Below, piece after piece: positions 1-7,461 of a stretch of 45,350 nucleotides of DNA (its first letter is position 1; each line of letters opens with the position of its first letter). Below the pieces are notes generated by a model. The model worked only from the letters and a program-made list of their open reading frames with translations, had not been told where the DNA came from and searched no databases. The position numbers were made by a program, and so were the translations under genes. This DNA comes from Phycisphaerales bacterium (GTDB taxonomy: Bacteria > Planctomycetota > Phycisphaerae > Phycisphaerales > UBA1924). Location: positions 1-45,350 of the forward strand of contig JALHOJ010000026.1 of the NCBI GenBank assembly GCA_022843045.1. Direction: 5' to 3'.

Positions 1-36
1 GTGTTTCTCTGCTCTCTGTGCTCTCCGTGTTGAAAC
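1..36. repeat. Tail of dispersed ccgcggatt-type repeat (partial)
   Basis: The first bases (ctctgctctctgtgctctcc) resemble the right-hand tail of the repeats at 2395-2516 and 6681-6805, which end in tctttc/ctcttccctccgtg-type text. Only the tail is inside the window, so this is a similarity call, not a full copy. Confidence 0.4.
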
Positions 37-44
37 TGCCCTTT

Positions 45-941
45 ATGGACCCCACCCTCCAACCCCCGCCGATCGAAGTCATCAACCTCGTCAAGCGGTT
101 TGACGGGCGGGCGGTGCTGGACGGGATCAATCTCGAAGTTCGCAGCGGCGAAACCATGGTCATCATGGGCGGCAGCGGCAGCGGAAAGAGCACGTTGCTG
201 CGGTCGATCATCGGCTCCTTCCCAGCCGACGAAGGCGAGGTCCGCCTTTTCGGCAAGAACATCTGCGGGCTGGACACAAAGGGCCTCGATGACGCTCGCA
301 AGCGTTTCGGCATCCTCTTCCAGAGCGGCGCGCTGTTCAACAGCATGACGCTCGCCGAGAACGTCGCCCTGATCCTGCAAGAGCACACCGACCTGGACGC
401 CAACATCATCGACATTCAGGTCAAGATCAAGCTCGAACTCGTCGGCCTGCTCGACGCGGCGGACCGGTACCCCAGCGAGATTTCGGGCGGCATGAAGAAG
501 CGTGCCGGGCTGGCTCGGGCTCTTGCTCTCGACCCTGAAATCCTCTTTTACGACGAGCCCAGTGCGGGGCTGGATCCGGTTACCAGCGCGCAAATCGATC
601 AGCTCATCGTGAGCCTGTCGAAGAAGCTTGGTGTCACCAGCGTGGTCGTCACGCACGAGATGGACAGCGCGTTCACGATTGCCGACCGCATGTGCATGCT
701 CGACAAGGGACGGATGATCGCGGTGGAGAGCCGGGATTGGTTTGATGACCTCCGCCGGCTTTCCGAGGCCGACGCGGCGGTACTGCCCGAACGCGAACGC
801 CTAATCCGCCAGTTTTTGCGCGGCGATGCCGAGGGCCCGCTCACCACCCGCCGGCAGACGGGCAACTACGAGCGTGCGCTGTTTGGGGCCGAAGCGACGG
901 CGATTTTGGCGACACCGAGCCTGCAGCCGACGAGGCGATAA
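45..941 (+). CDS. ABC transporter ATP-binding protein, MlaF/Ttg2A-like
   Basis: A 298-aa cytoplasmic ATPase that would power an Mla/MCE-type lipid or hydrophobic-substrate transporter. Walker A GGSGSGKST lies at about residues 42-50, followed by the FQSGALFNSMTLAENV stretch typical of MlaF-type ATPases. The ABC signature SGGMKKRAGLARAL is near 147 and Walker B ILFYDEPSAGLDP near 166. The H-loop His is in VVTHEM. I chose the ATG at 45 (MDPTLQ); a GTG at 18 is in frame but falls in repeat-like DNA. The next gene encodes the matching MCE-domain protein. The permease (MlaE-like) is not in the window and may lie just upstream. The C-terminus runs about 30 residues past typical MlaF and is low-complexity. 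Confidence 0.9.
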   Translation: MDPTLQPPPIEVINLVKRFDGRAVLDGINLEVRSGETMVIMGGSGSGKSTLLRSIIGSFPADEGEVRLFGKNICGLDTKGLDDARKRFGILFQSGALFNSMTLAENVALILQEHTDLDANIIDIQVKIKLELVGLLDAADRYPSEISGGMKKRAGLARALALDPEILFYDEPSAGLDPVTSAQIDQLIVSLSKKLGVTSVVVTHEMDSAFTIADRMCMLDKGRMIAVESRDWFDDLRRLSEADAAVLPERERLIRQFLRGDAEGPLTTRRQTGNYERALFGAEATAILATPSLQPTRR

Positions 942-948
942 AGGTCAA

Positions 949-1052
949 CGCGATACATCGATAACGCGACACAGCGATACAAGGCTGTCGTGCGACGAGG
1001 TCGCCTTGGCAGCTATGCATCGCTTTCTCGTTGTATCGCTGTATCGCTTTCC
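949..1052. repeat. Word-type palindromic element (gcgatac / gtatcgc)
   Basis: The word gcgatac recurs in the left part and its reverse complement gtatcgc in the right part. A perfect 12-bp inverted repeat joins acagcgatacaa (971-982) to ttgtatcgctgt (1031-1042) across a 48-nt spacer. It fills most of the gap between the ATPase and MCE genes, so a transcript of the pair would carry a stem-loop. Confidence 0.6.
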
Positions 1053-1073
1053 CTCGGCCCCTACGCTCCGCCC

Positions 1074-2363
1074 ATGCAGCGAACTGCTCGGAACAACACG
1101 CTTGCGGGGTTGTTTGTGGTTGGAAGCGTGACCTTGGGCGTCGCCGTGTCGTTCCTGCTCGCAGAGCGCGGGGCGGGCATGAACGCGACGCGGTTTATCG
1201 TGCGGTTCCCGGTGTCGCAGGGCGCGGCGGGGATCGCCGAGGGTTCGCCCGTCCTGCTGGGCGGGCAGCAGGTGGGTCGCGTGCTGTCAGTCGGGTTCAG
1301 CGGCGAGCCGGCGAGCAATGTGGACGTGCGCGTTGAGGTGCGCGAGGACGTGGTGCTGTACGAGAACGCGTCGGTGTATCTCGACAAGCCGCTGCTGGGC
1401 AGTTTGAGCGCGATCAACATCACGAGCGCGGGGGCGGACGGGGGCGAGGGGGAAAAGTTCGTTGGCAAGAGCGCACGGATTGAAGCGGGCGAAGTTGTCG
1501 GCGCGGGACAGGCCCCGGGACTGCTGGCGCAGGCGGGATTGGGCGCAGAGCAACTCGATCAGATCAAGCGGACGCTGGACAACCTCGACAAGTCGATGGC
1601 GCGGATCTCGAATCTGATCAACTCGAGCAGCCCGGACATCGAGGGGGCGATCGCCGACGCACGCGCGCTGGTGGGGGACGCCAAGGCGAACTTCAGTGGC
1701 TGGGACGGGCAGATCGATGCGACGCTGACGAACGCGGAGAAGGCCAGCGCTCGGATCGATCCACTGTTCACCAAGGTTGAGCAAAGCGTCGACAGCGCGA
1801 CCAAGGTCTTTGAAGAAGCCCGCGCGATCGTCACCGAGAATCGCACCCAGATCGAGGAGATTCTGGCGAAGGTCAACTCCGCCGTGACCAAGATCGACAA
1901 CGAAAGCGTTGGGCTGCTCAACGACGCCCTCAAGGACGCCCGGGGGGCGATGGCCCAGGCCCAGCAGGCGATCGCGGACGTGGATGCGTTGCTGACGGAG
2001 CAGCGGCCCAACATCCGCAAGGCGATGGCGAACATGCGGCTCACGAGCGACCAGCTCAAACTCGCGGCCATCGAAGTCCGCAGTCAGCCCTGGCGCTTGC
2101 TGCACGAGCCGGACACCAAGGAGCTTTCGACGCAGGCTTTGTACGACGCGACGCGGAGCTACGCGTCCGCCGCAAGCGACGTCCGCGCGGCAAGCGAGGC
2201 CCTCAGCCAGGTCAGCCTCATGCAGCGCACCGGCGCGACGATGAGCGACACGGATCTCGCGAAAAACCTCGCCGACCTGAGCGAACGGCTCCGCACCAGC
2301 ATGGAAGGCTTCTCGGCGGCGGAGCGGAAGTTGCTGGAGACGTTGGTGAATGACGGGAAGTGA
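1074..2363 (+). CDS. MCE-domain (MlaD-like) lipid transport protein
   Basis: A 429-aa membrane-anchored protein. An N-terminal TM helix (about residues 9-31, LAGLFVVGSVTLGVAVSFLL) is followed by one MCE domain with the hallmark GSPVLLGGQQVGRVLSVGF segment (about residues 60-80). The long C-terminal part (about 150-429) is predicted coiled coil, with many KA/KVE/ARAL heptads. Known: MCE proteins of Mla-type systems bind lipid in the periplasm and partner with an MlaF ATPase and MlaE permease. Here the ATPase is 132 nt upstream on the same strand. Start: ATG at 1074 (MQRTARN); an upstream in-frame GTG at 990 would add repeat-derived residues before the TM helix. The coiled coil is longer than in proteobacterial MlaD and fits a stand-alone anchored MCE protein. 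Confidence 0.85.
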   Translation: MQRTARNNTLAGLFVVGSVTLGVAVSFLLAERGAGMNATRFIVRFPVSQGAAGIAEGSPVLLGGQQVGRVLSVGFSGEPASNVDVRVEVREDVVLYENASVYLDKPLLGSLSAINITSAGADGGEGEKFVGKSARIEAGEVVGAGQAPGLLAQAGLGAEQLDQIKRTLDNLDKSMARISNLINSSSPDIEGAIADARALVGDAKANFSGWDGQIDATLTNAEKASARIDPLFTKVEQSVDSATKVFEEARAIVTENRTQIEEILAKVNSAVTKIDNESVGLLNDALKDARGAMAQAQQAIADVDALLTEQRPNIRKAMANMRLTSDQLKLAAIEVRSQPWRLLHEPDTKELSTQALYDATRSYASAASDVRAASEALSQVSLMQRTGATMSDTDLAKNLADLSERLRTSMEGFSAAERKLLETLVNDGK

Positions 2364-2394
2364 ACGGGGAGCGGGGATCGGTGAGCGGTAAACA

Positions 2395-2516
2395 AGAGGA
2401 GCCGCGGATTCTCGCGGATTGGTGCAGATAAGGCGAAGCGGCCTTTTCTGATCCGCGCAGATCCGCGTCAATCCGCGGCCACTCTTTCTTTCACCGTGAA
2501 CTCCGTGGTGAAATCG
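2395..2516. repeat. Dispersed palindromic repeat, ccgcggatt family, copy 1
   Basis: Left arm 2402-2429 (ccgcggattctcgcggatt...) is the imperfect reverse complement of the right arm 2451-2478 (atccgcg...atccgcgtcaatccgcgg). It is followed by an actctttctttcaccgtgaa-type tail. The layout matches the element at 6681-6805. It lies between two convergent genes. Confidence 0.65.
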
Positions 2517-2569
2517 AAGGCCCTTGGCGTGCGACGCTTCCTGGCGGGCGCGTTTCGTGTGTTTCCATG

Positions 2570-2596
2570 AAAAAGGCCCGCCTTGGGGGGCGGGCC
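2570..2596 (-). terminator. Rho-independent terminator of the pyrophosphatase gene
   Basis: On the minus strand a perfect 8-bp stem GGCCCGCC / GGCGGGCC with a 6-nt loop is followed directly by a T run. It begins 29 nt after the pyrophosphatase stop codon. Confidence 0.85.
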
Positions 2597-2624
2597 TTGG
2601 ACGTTGCTGTGATGTGGAACCGGA

Positions 2625-5486
2625 TTAGTGCTTGGCGTTGTCGATCTTCATGCCGTAGAAGCTGCGCCAGACGAAGAACGCGCTGGTGAGGAAGAAGCCC
2701 ACCGCGAGGGCGATGGTCAGGGGCGTATGGACGAAGCCGGGCTCCTTGACGTGGATCGCCAGTTCCACGGCGAGCAGGCCGAAGAGCGTGGTGAACTTGA
2801 TCACGGGGTTGAGCGCAACGCTGCTGGTGTCCTTGAAGGGGTCGCCCACGGTGTCGCCCACGACGGTCGCGGCGTGCAGGTCGCTGCCCTTGCCGCGCCC
2901 GCTGTTCTTGTAGACGGGATCGGTCTCGACGATCTTCTTGGCGTTGTCCCACGCGCCGCCGGCGTTGGCCATGAACATGGCCTGGTAAAGGCCGAAGAGG
3001 GCGATGGAGATGAGGTAGCCGACGAAGAAGAAGGGCTCGACAAAGGCGAAGGCCAGGGTTGCGAAGAAGATGCCCAGGAAGATGTTGAACATGCCCTTCT
3101 GGGCGTAGAGCGTGCAGATGGTCACGACCTTCTGGCTGTCCTCGACGCTTGCCTTGGTCGCGCCATCAAGCTTCATGGTGTTCTTGATGAACTCGACCGC
3201 GCGATACGCGCCGGTGGACACGGCCTGGATGCTTGCGCCCGTGAACCAGTAGATCACTGCGCCGCCGGTGATCAGGCCCAGCAGGAACGGAGCGTGCAGC
3301 AGGCCCATCTTGTCGACGTTGGTCTGCAGGCCGCCCGTGAGCACCACGATGATCGAGAAGATCATGGTGGTCGCGCCCACGACGGCGGTACCGATCAGCA
3401 CCGGCTTGGCTGTGGCCTTGAAGGTGTTGCCCGCGCCGTCGTTCTCTTCGAGGAACTCCTTGCCCTTCTCGAAGTTGGGCTCAAACCCGAAGTCCTTCTT
3501 GATCTCGCCCGAGATGCCCGGGATCTGTTCGATCGTGGACAACTCGTAGACGCTCTGGGCGTTGTCGGTCACGGGGCCATAGCTGTCCACCGCGATGGTC
3601 ACAGGACCCATGCTGAGGAAGCCGAAGGCCACGAGGCCGAAGGCAAAGACGGCGGGGGCGAGCATGATGCTGCCCAGGCCCATGCTGGCGAAGAGGTACG
3701 CCAGAGCCATGAGCAGGATGATGGCCATGCCCAGCCAATAAGCCGAGAAGTTGCCCGCGACCAGGCCTGACAGGATGTTGAGGCTCGCGCCGCCCTGCTC
3801 GCTGCTCTTGACGACTTCGCGAACGTGCCCGCTCTCGGTGCTGGTGAAGGCCTTGACGAGTTCGGGGATGATCGCGCCGGCGGCGGTGCCGCAGGAGATG
3901 ATGGCCGAGAGGATCCACCAGAAGTCCGGATCGATGTTGTAGTCGCTGGCGGCCTTGCCACCCAGCATGAACCAGCTGGCGGCGAAGGTCAGGGCGATAG
4001 AGACGAAGCTGGTGATGAACACGAGGTTGGTAAGAGGCTTCTCGAAGTTCATCTTGTCGGCGTTGGCGTACTTGGCCTTGGCGAGGGCCTCGTTGATCCA
4101 GTACGACGCCGCGCTGGCGATCACCATGAGAATGCGCATCACGAACAGCCAGACCAGCAGCTTGACCTGCAGCGTCTGGGCCCGCTTCTGGGCGGTTTCG
4201 ACTTCGGGCTTGAGCTTGCCGACCAGCTCGGTGCTGTTGGCGTCCTTGCGAAGAGCCTCGAGACGCAGCTTGTCGTCAACCTTGCCAGCGTCGCCCGCGT
4301 TCTTGATGCGGACGTCCAGGGCCTTCTGATAATCAACCGAGTTATGCACGTCGATGACGCTGACGGCCTGGGCGTACGACACGGTGCGGCCGGCTCCGAC
4401 TTCCAGCGACTTGCCGCCGTTGAAGAAGATGCTGGGGGTGACTGCGATCATGGTGAACACGATCAGGGCCACGCCCGTCACGCCGTAGGTCTCGAAGCCG
4501 TCGGCGGAGGGGCCGACGCTGTCGCCCGCGTTGTCGCCCACGCAGTCGGCGATCACGCCCGGGTTACGGGCGTCGTCTTCCTTGATCTTGAAGACGATCT
4601 TCATCAGGTCGCTGCCGATGTCGGCGATCTTGGTGAAAATCCCACCCGCGATGCGGAGGGCGGCGGCGCCCAGCGACTCACCGATGGCAAAGCCGATCAA
4701 GCAGGCGCCGGCGAGATCGCCAGGCAGCAGCAGCAAGATGGCGAGCATGATGAACAGTTCGACCGAGATCAGCATCATCCCGATGCTCATGCCCGCCTTG
4801 AGCGGAATCGCATAGCAGGGGAAGGGCTTGCCCTTGAGCGACGCGAAGGCCGTGCGGCTGTTGGCGAAGGTGTTGACGCGGATGCCGTACCAGGCAACCG
4901 CGTACGAACCCAGCACGCCGACGATGGCAAAGAGGATGATGAGGGCGACGCGGCCCAGCCCGAAGCCGGACTTGAACTCGCCCGTGACGGTGTCAATGAC
5001 GGGGGTGGGAACGAAGACGGAGAAGTAGATGACGACGATGCTGCCGATGAAGAGGAAGAGCTGGGCGAGGAACTTGCCCTGTTGGATCATGTAGCTCTTG
5101 CAGGTGGAATAGATGAGCTCGCTCACCTCGAGCATGCTCTTGTGCACGGGCATCTTCTTCATCTGCATGTAGATCATCGCGCCGAACGCGAGACCCAGCA
5201 GCGAAACCAGGAAGCCCACCAGCAGCAGGTCGTGCCCGCCGATGCCCAGGAACTTGACCTGATTCAGGTCAGGAATGACGAGGTTGGCTTCGCCGCCCGG
5301 CTTCTGAAAGACCGGCTGGTCCGCGCCGCCGACGCCTGCGGCCAGGGCCGCGGGAGCGGAAAGGACGGTCATGAGCAAGAGAGCGAGAGCGGGCAGCCAA
5401 CTCGCGGTCAAGCGGCTTGGCAGCCCGCACAGGCTTGCGATCAGTGATTTGTGACGCATGGTTTGGATCGATCGGGTCGGGGTCAC
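2625..5486 (-). CDS. hppA: Membrane-bound ion-translocating pyrophosphatase (HppA-like)
   Basis: A polytopic inner-membrane pump coupling PPi hydrolysis to H+ or Na+ export. Family motifs are present: EDDARNPGVIADCVGDNAGD (about residue 303 on), SYGPVTDNA, and C-terminal NAGGAWDNAKK plus GDTVGDPFKDTS. Length is 953 aa, against about 650-800 for most relatives. The excess comes from an N-terminal signal-peptide-like segment (LPALALLLMTVLSAPAALA) and an extramembrane insertion at about 354-441. The cation-dependence site reads GNTFKAT with Lys near 690; family knowledge links Lys there to K+-independent pumps and Ala to K+-stimulated ones. Start: GTG at 5486 with SD GAGGAGG six nt upstream; ATG at 5459 is in frame but lacks an SD. 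A strong terminator follows. Confidence 0.92.
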   Translation of the reverse strand: MTPTRSIQTMRHKSLIASLCGLPSRLTASWLPALALLLMTVLSAPAALAAGVGGADQPVFQKPGGEANLVIPDLNQVKFLGIGGHDLLLVGFLVSLLGLAFGAMIYMQMKKMPVHKSMLEVSELIYSTCKSYMIQQGKFLAQLFLFIGSIVVIYFSVFVPTPVIDTVTGEFKSGFGLGRVALIILFAIVGVLGSYAVAWYGIRVNTFANSRTAFASLKGKPFPCYAIPLKAGMSIGMMLISVELFIMLAILLLLPGDLAGACLIGFAIGESLGAAALRIAGGIFTKIADIGSDLMKIVFKIKEDDARNPGVIADCVGDNAGDSVGPSADGFETYGVTGVALIVFTMIAVTPSIFFNGGKSLEVGAGRTVSYAQAVSVIDVHNSVDYQKALDVRIKNAGDAGKVDDKLRLEALRKDANSTELVGKLKPEVETAQKRAQTLQVKLLVWLFVMRILMVIASAASYWINEALAKAKYANADKMNFEKPLTNLVFITSFVSIALTFAASWFMLGGKAASDYNIDPDFWWILSAIISCGTAAGAIIPELVKAFTSTESGHVREVVKSSEQGGASLNILSGLVAGNFSAYWLGMAIILLMALAYLFASMGLGSIMLAPAVFAFGLVAFGFLSMGPVTIAVDSYGPVTDNAQSVYELSTIEQIPGISGEIKKDFGFEPNFEKGKEFLEENDGAGNTFKATAKPVLIGTAVVGATTMIFSIIVVLTGGLQTNVDKMGLLHAPFLLGLITGGAVIYWFTGASIQAVSTGAYRAVEFIKNTMKLDGATKASVEDSQKVVTICTLYAQKGMFNIFLGIFFATLAFAFVEPFFFVGYLISIALFGLYQAMFMANAGGAWDNAKKIVETDPVYKNSGRGKGSDLHAATVVGDTVGDPFKDTSSVALNPVIKFTTLFGLLAVELAIHVKEPGFVHTPLTIALAVGFFLTSAFFVWRSFYGMKIDNAKH

Positions 5487-5614
5487 GAAGAGCCTCCTCG
5501 AGTTGGTCGCCGGGCACTGGGCCAGCTGAGATGTGAGTCGAAAAGTCGGGAACGAATCTGGCCCGGTTCGCAAAGGGCGGGCCAGAGGGGGAAAGATCGC
5601 TTGGGTGGCGGGAG

Positions 5615-5639
5615 GTTGGTCGGTCGTTCAGCGACCAAC
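5615..5639. other. Perfect 8-bp hairpin upstream of the pyrophosphatase gene
   Basis: gttggtcg (5615-5622) and cgaccaac (5632-5639) form a perfect stem with a 9-nt loop, about 130 nt before the pyrophosphatase start. No U tract follows. Role unknown; an operator or leader structure is possible. Confidence 0.35.
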
Positions 5640-5670
5640 GCTGAAAGTTAATGCTGAAACTTGAAGACGA

Positions 5671-5699
5671 AAAAGGGCAGGCCGCGCGCGACCCGCCCT
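5671..5699 (-). terminator. Intrinsic terminator of the S21 gene
   Basis: On the minus strand AGGGCGGG pairs with CCTGCCCT (one G-U) around a GC-rich loop and runs into a short T tract, about 73 nt after the S21 stop. Confidence 0.6.
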
Positions 5700-5772
5700 G
5701 GTCAGAATCTCATGCAAACACAAGCAGGAAACAAGTCGCGGCGTGTCCCATGGGGTTCCGCTCCTGTGCAAC

Positions 5773-6072
5773 TTAGTCGCGACCGCGACCGCCGCCAAAC
5801 CCGCCACCAAACCCACCCGGGCCGCCCGAGCGCGGGCCCTTGCCCTTCGCGTCCTTCGCGTCCTTGGGGTTCTTGGGGATGAACGTGCCGTCTTCCTTCA
5901 TGCGGCGAGCCACGCTCTTGCGAGCATCGCGGCGAGCGCGTTCGCTGGGCTTCTCATAGAACTCCTTGCGGCGGACGTCCTTAGTCAGGCCTTCCTTCTC
6001 GCAGAGCTTCTTAAAGCGCCGCATCAGGCCTTCGACCGTCTCACCACTCCGTGCCTTCACGCGAATCGACAT
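5773..6072 (-). CDS. rpsU: 30S ribosomal protein bS21 with Gly-rich C-terminal tail
   Basis: A 99-aa small-subunit ribosomal protein. The start MSIRVKARSGETVEGLMRRF and the central EFYEKPSERARRD stretch are characteristic of bS21. It is longer than the usual 60-75 aa because the C-terminus continues into a K/D-rich linker and a GGFGGGFGGG-RGRD tail. SD AGAGGA stands 5-6 nt before the chosen ATG at 6072; upstream in-frame starts add residues unlike the family. It is a single-gene unit with its own terminator. The Gly/Arg-rich tail resembles RNA-binding RGG-like extensions, but that role is inference. Confidence 0.92.
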   Translation of the reverse strand: MSIRVKARSGETVEGLMRRFKKLCEKEGLTKDVRRKEFYEKPSERARRDARKSVARRMKEDGTFIPKNPKDAKDAKGKGPRSGGPGGFGGGFGGGRGRD

Positions 6073-6260
6073 GCAAATCCTCTTTGCTGCGGCGCGGTGC
6101 GCCAAGACTGACACTAGGAACACCCGCGAAGCGCGGGGCCTAGATTGAAGCGCGCTGGAAGGGCTTTTTCAAGCCCGCGACACGAATCGTGGTTCTAATT
6201 ATGTTTGGTATGTCTTCGGGAAGGTGCGGCAATTCTTGCCGAGCGGCGGGGAATGCCGAC

Positions 6261-6674
6261 ATGGGATCCATGCGATCCCCTCAACTCATCGGGCTGGCTG
6301 GAACTGCCTTGCTGCTGCTCGCGGGCTGCTCCAGCCCCATGCCCGTCTCCCAAGGCCAGACCAACATCATGGCCACCTATGAGTACCCCAGCCTCTCGGC
6401 GGTCCTGCCGACGCAGGCCAGGGTGCCCGCCGTGATCGCCGCGGCGGAGCAGACGGTGCGGGCACGGGGGTATGCGGTGCTGGACTTGGCCAGCGCGGAG
6501 GAATTGGGCAAGGTCGTGGCCAGGCCGCCCCGCACAAGTGACATCCCGACGGTCCGGATCGAGGCGTACCGGGTGTTTCAGGGGACAAAGGTGGTGATCA
6601 CGTTTGTCCCTTGGGGAGACAACGCGAGCAGTCGGAGCATGTTGGACGGAATCCTGCAGCGGCTAGGGTTGTGA
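6261..6674 (+). CDS. Small putative lipoprotein, unknown function
   Basis: A 137-aa protein with a lipoprotein signal: MRSPQLIGLAG, then LLLLAGC as lipobox, giving a lipidated Cys near residue 23. The mature part (about 115 aa) has alternating hydrophobic and charged stretches (VPAVIAAAEQTVRARGYAVLDL, then PTVRIEAYRVFQGTKVVITFVPWG), suggesting a small alpha/beta fold with a C-terminal helix. I recognise no named family. Start: ATG at 6261 with GGGGA eight nt upstream; ATG at 6270 is also possible. The start region contains a self-complementary gggatcc...gatccc. It stands alone between S21 (divergent) and the convergent dnaX tail. Confidence 0.65.
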   Translation: MGSMRSPQLIGLAGTALLLLAGCSSPMPVSQGQTNIMATYEYPSLSAVLPTQARVPAVIAAAEQTVRARGYAVLDLASAEELGKVVARPPRTSDIPTVRIEAYRVFQGTKVVITFVPWGDNASSRSMLDGILQRLGL

Positions 6675-6680
6675 GATCAG

Positions 6681-6805
6681 CAGAAGAGAGGCCGCGGACC
6701 TTCGCGGGTGAGCGACAGACAGGAAGACGACCCGTCTGATCCGCATGAATCCGCGCCAGTCCGCGCGTTCTCTTCCCTCCGTGTTCTCCGCGCACTCTGT
6801 GATGA
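6681..6805. repeat. Dispersed palindromic repeat, ccgcggatt family, copy 2
   Basis: Text gccgcggaccttcgcggg is followed, after a spacer, by atccgcatgaatccgcgcc and then ctcttccctccgtgttctcc. Arm order and tail match copy 1 at 2395-2516. Like copy 1 it separates two convergent genes. Confidence 0.6.
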
Positions 6806-6858
6806 ATTCCAGAGTGGTTGGCGAGCGACGCTTCTGGACTGGCCCGCTCGTGGACGGA

Positions 6859-7443
6859 CTACGTGCGCTTGCGGGGTTGGACGCCGATCACTTTGCCGCC
6901 GGTGAGTTCGAGGGCTTGCTTCACGAGCGGGTGGGCACTCATGGTTTCGACGGTGGGGAGCGCGGGTTGATCGATGGGGGCGGCTGCGGCGGGTTCGGGA
7001 GACTTGTAGTTGACCGCGAGGCGGCGGCCGGTCGCACGCAGCACGAGCGATTGGAGTTCGGCGCGAAGCGTGTTGGCGGCGAGCGTGACGGAAGGATGCG
7101 GCACGAGGACAAGCTCTTCGGGAGAGACGGACTCGGGCGTCAGGTCCGCCAGCAGCACGCGCAGGCGGCGGCTTTCCGCGCTGAGTTCGATCAGGCGGGC
7201 CCAGAGCGACTTCACATCCTGCAGCAGCGCAGCGTCGGGGACGATTTCGCGCTGCGTGGAAAAGGTGGTCGGCGACAGCGCACCGGCGTCGGCCCGCGCA
7301 GGGGCGGCGGACGGCGGCGTGTTTCGCGATGGAGAAGTTGTCAGAGCGGGCGGTGCATTGGCGGGTGGAGGCGGCTGCCCGGGTTCGGGCGGAGCGGGGC
7401 GGCTGGTTGCCGAGGCGCTGGGACCATCCCCACCCGTCAGCGT
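6859..7443 (-). CDS. dnaX: DnaX tau C-terminal extension, reached by -1 frameshift
   Basis: This frame is open from the A7 run at 7443-7449 to 6859 and lies exactly -1 relative to dnaX. Read through the shift it adds 194 aa. First comes a Pro/Ala/Ser-rich linker (TLTGGDGPSASATSRPAPPE..., about 60 aa). Then a folded part begins near LLQDVKSLWARLIELSAESRR and ends in HPLVKQALELTGGKVIGVQP. Known: tau differs from gamma by a Pro-rich linker plus C-terminal domains that bind DNA polymerase III alpha and DnaB. A separate gene starting at GTG 7215 is less likely, because that would leave the open in-frame linker unexplained and there is no SD. Confidence 0.75.
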   Translation of the reverse strand, partial: TLTGGDGPSASATSRPAPPEPGQPPPPANAPPALTTSPSRNTPPSAAPARADAGALSPTTFSTQREIVPDAALLQDVKSLWARLIELSAESRRLRVLLADLTPESVSPEELVLVPHPSVTLAANTLRAELQSLVLRATGRRLAVNYKSPEPAAAAPIDQPALPTVETMSAHPLVKQALELTGGKVIGVQPRKRT

Positions 7444-7461
7444 TTTTTTGCGGCAGACTCC
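7437..7461 (-). promoter_or_regulatory. dnaX slippery site (A7) with SD-like GGAG and nearby stop
   Basis: On the minus strand the codons read GCA AAA AAA CGC TGA, giving seven As at 7449-7443 and a 0-frame stop two codons later. GGAG (7461-7458) stands 8 nt before the run, comparable to the SD-like stimulator before the E. coli dnaX slip site. Downstream pairing is weak (CTG..GGG with CCC..AG). Either ribosomal -1 slippage or polymerase slippage on A7 would fuse gamma to the tau extension. Confidence 0.7.

Noticed and set aside
1287..2471. Long antisense frame opposite the MCE gene, and similar ones at 3825-5447, 13064-14764, 18938-20185, 28428-29633 and 30357-32207
   Set aside because: All are mirror images of genes with clear family motifs and show no SD, domain or sensible amino-acid composition.
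5773..5850. Gly-rich end of S21 considered as a frameshift artefact
   Set aside because: The frame stays open, the tail ends cleanly, and Gly/Arg-rich S21 extensions are plausible in this phylum; a terminator follows at a normal distance.
6859..7215. Independent small gene starting at GTG 7215
   Set aside because: The frame is open upstream to the dnaX A7 run and encodes a Pro-rich linker, so it is better explained as the tau extension.
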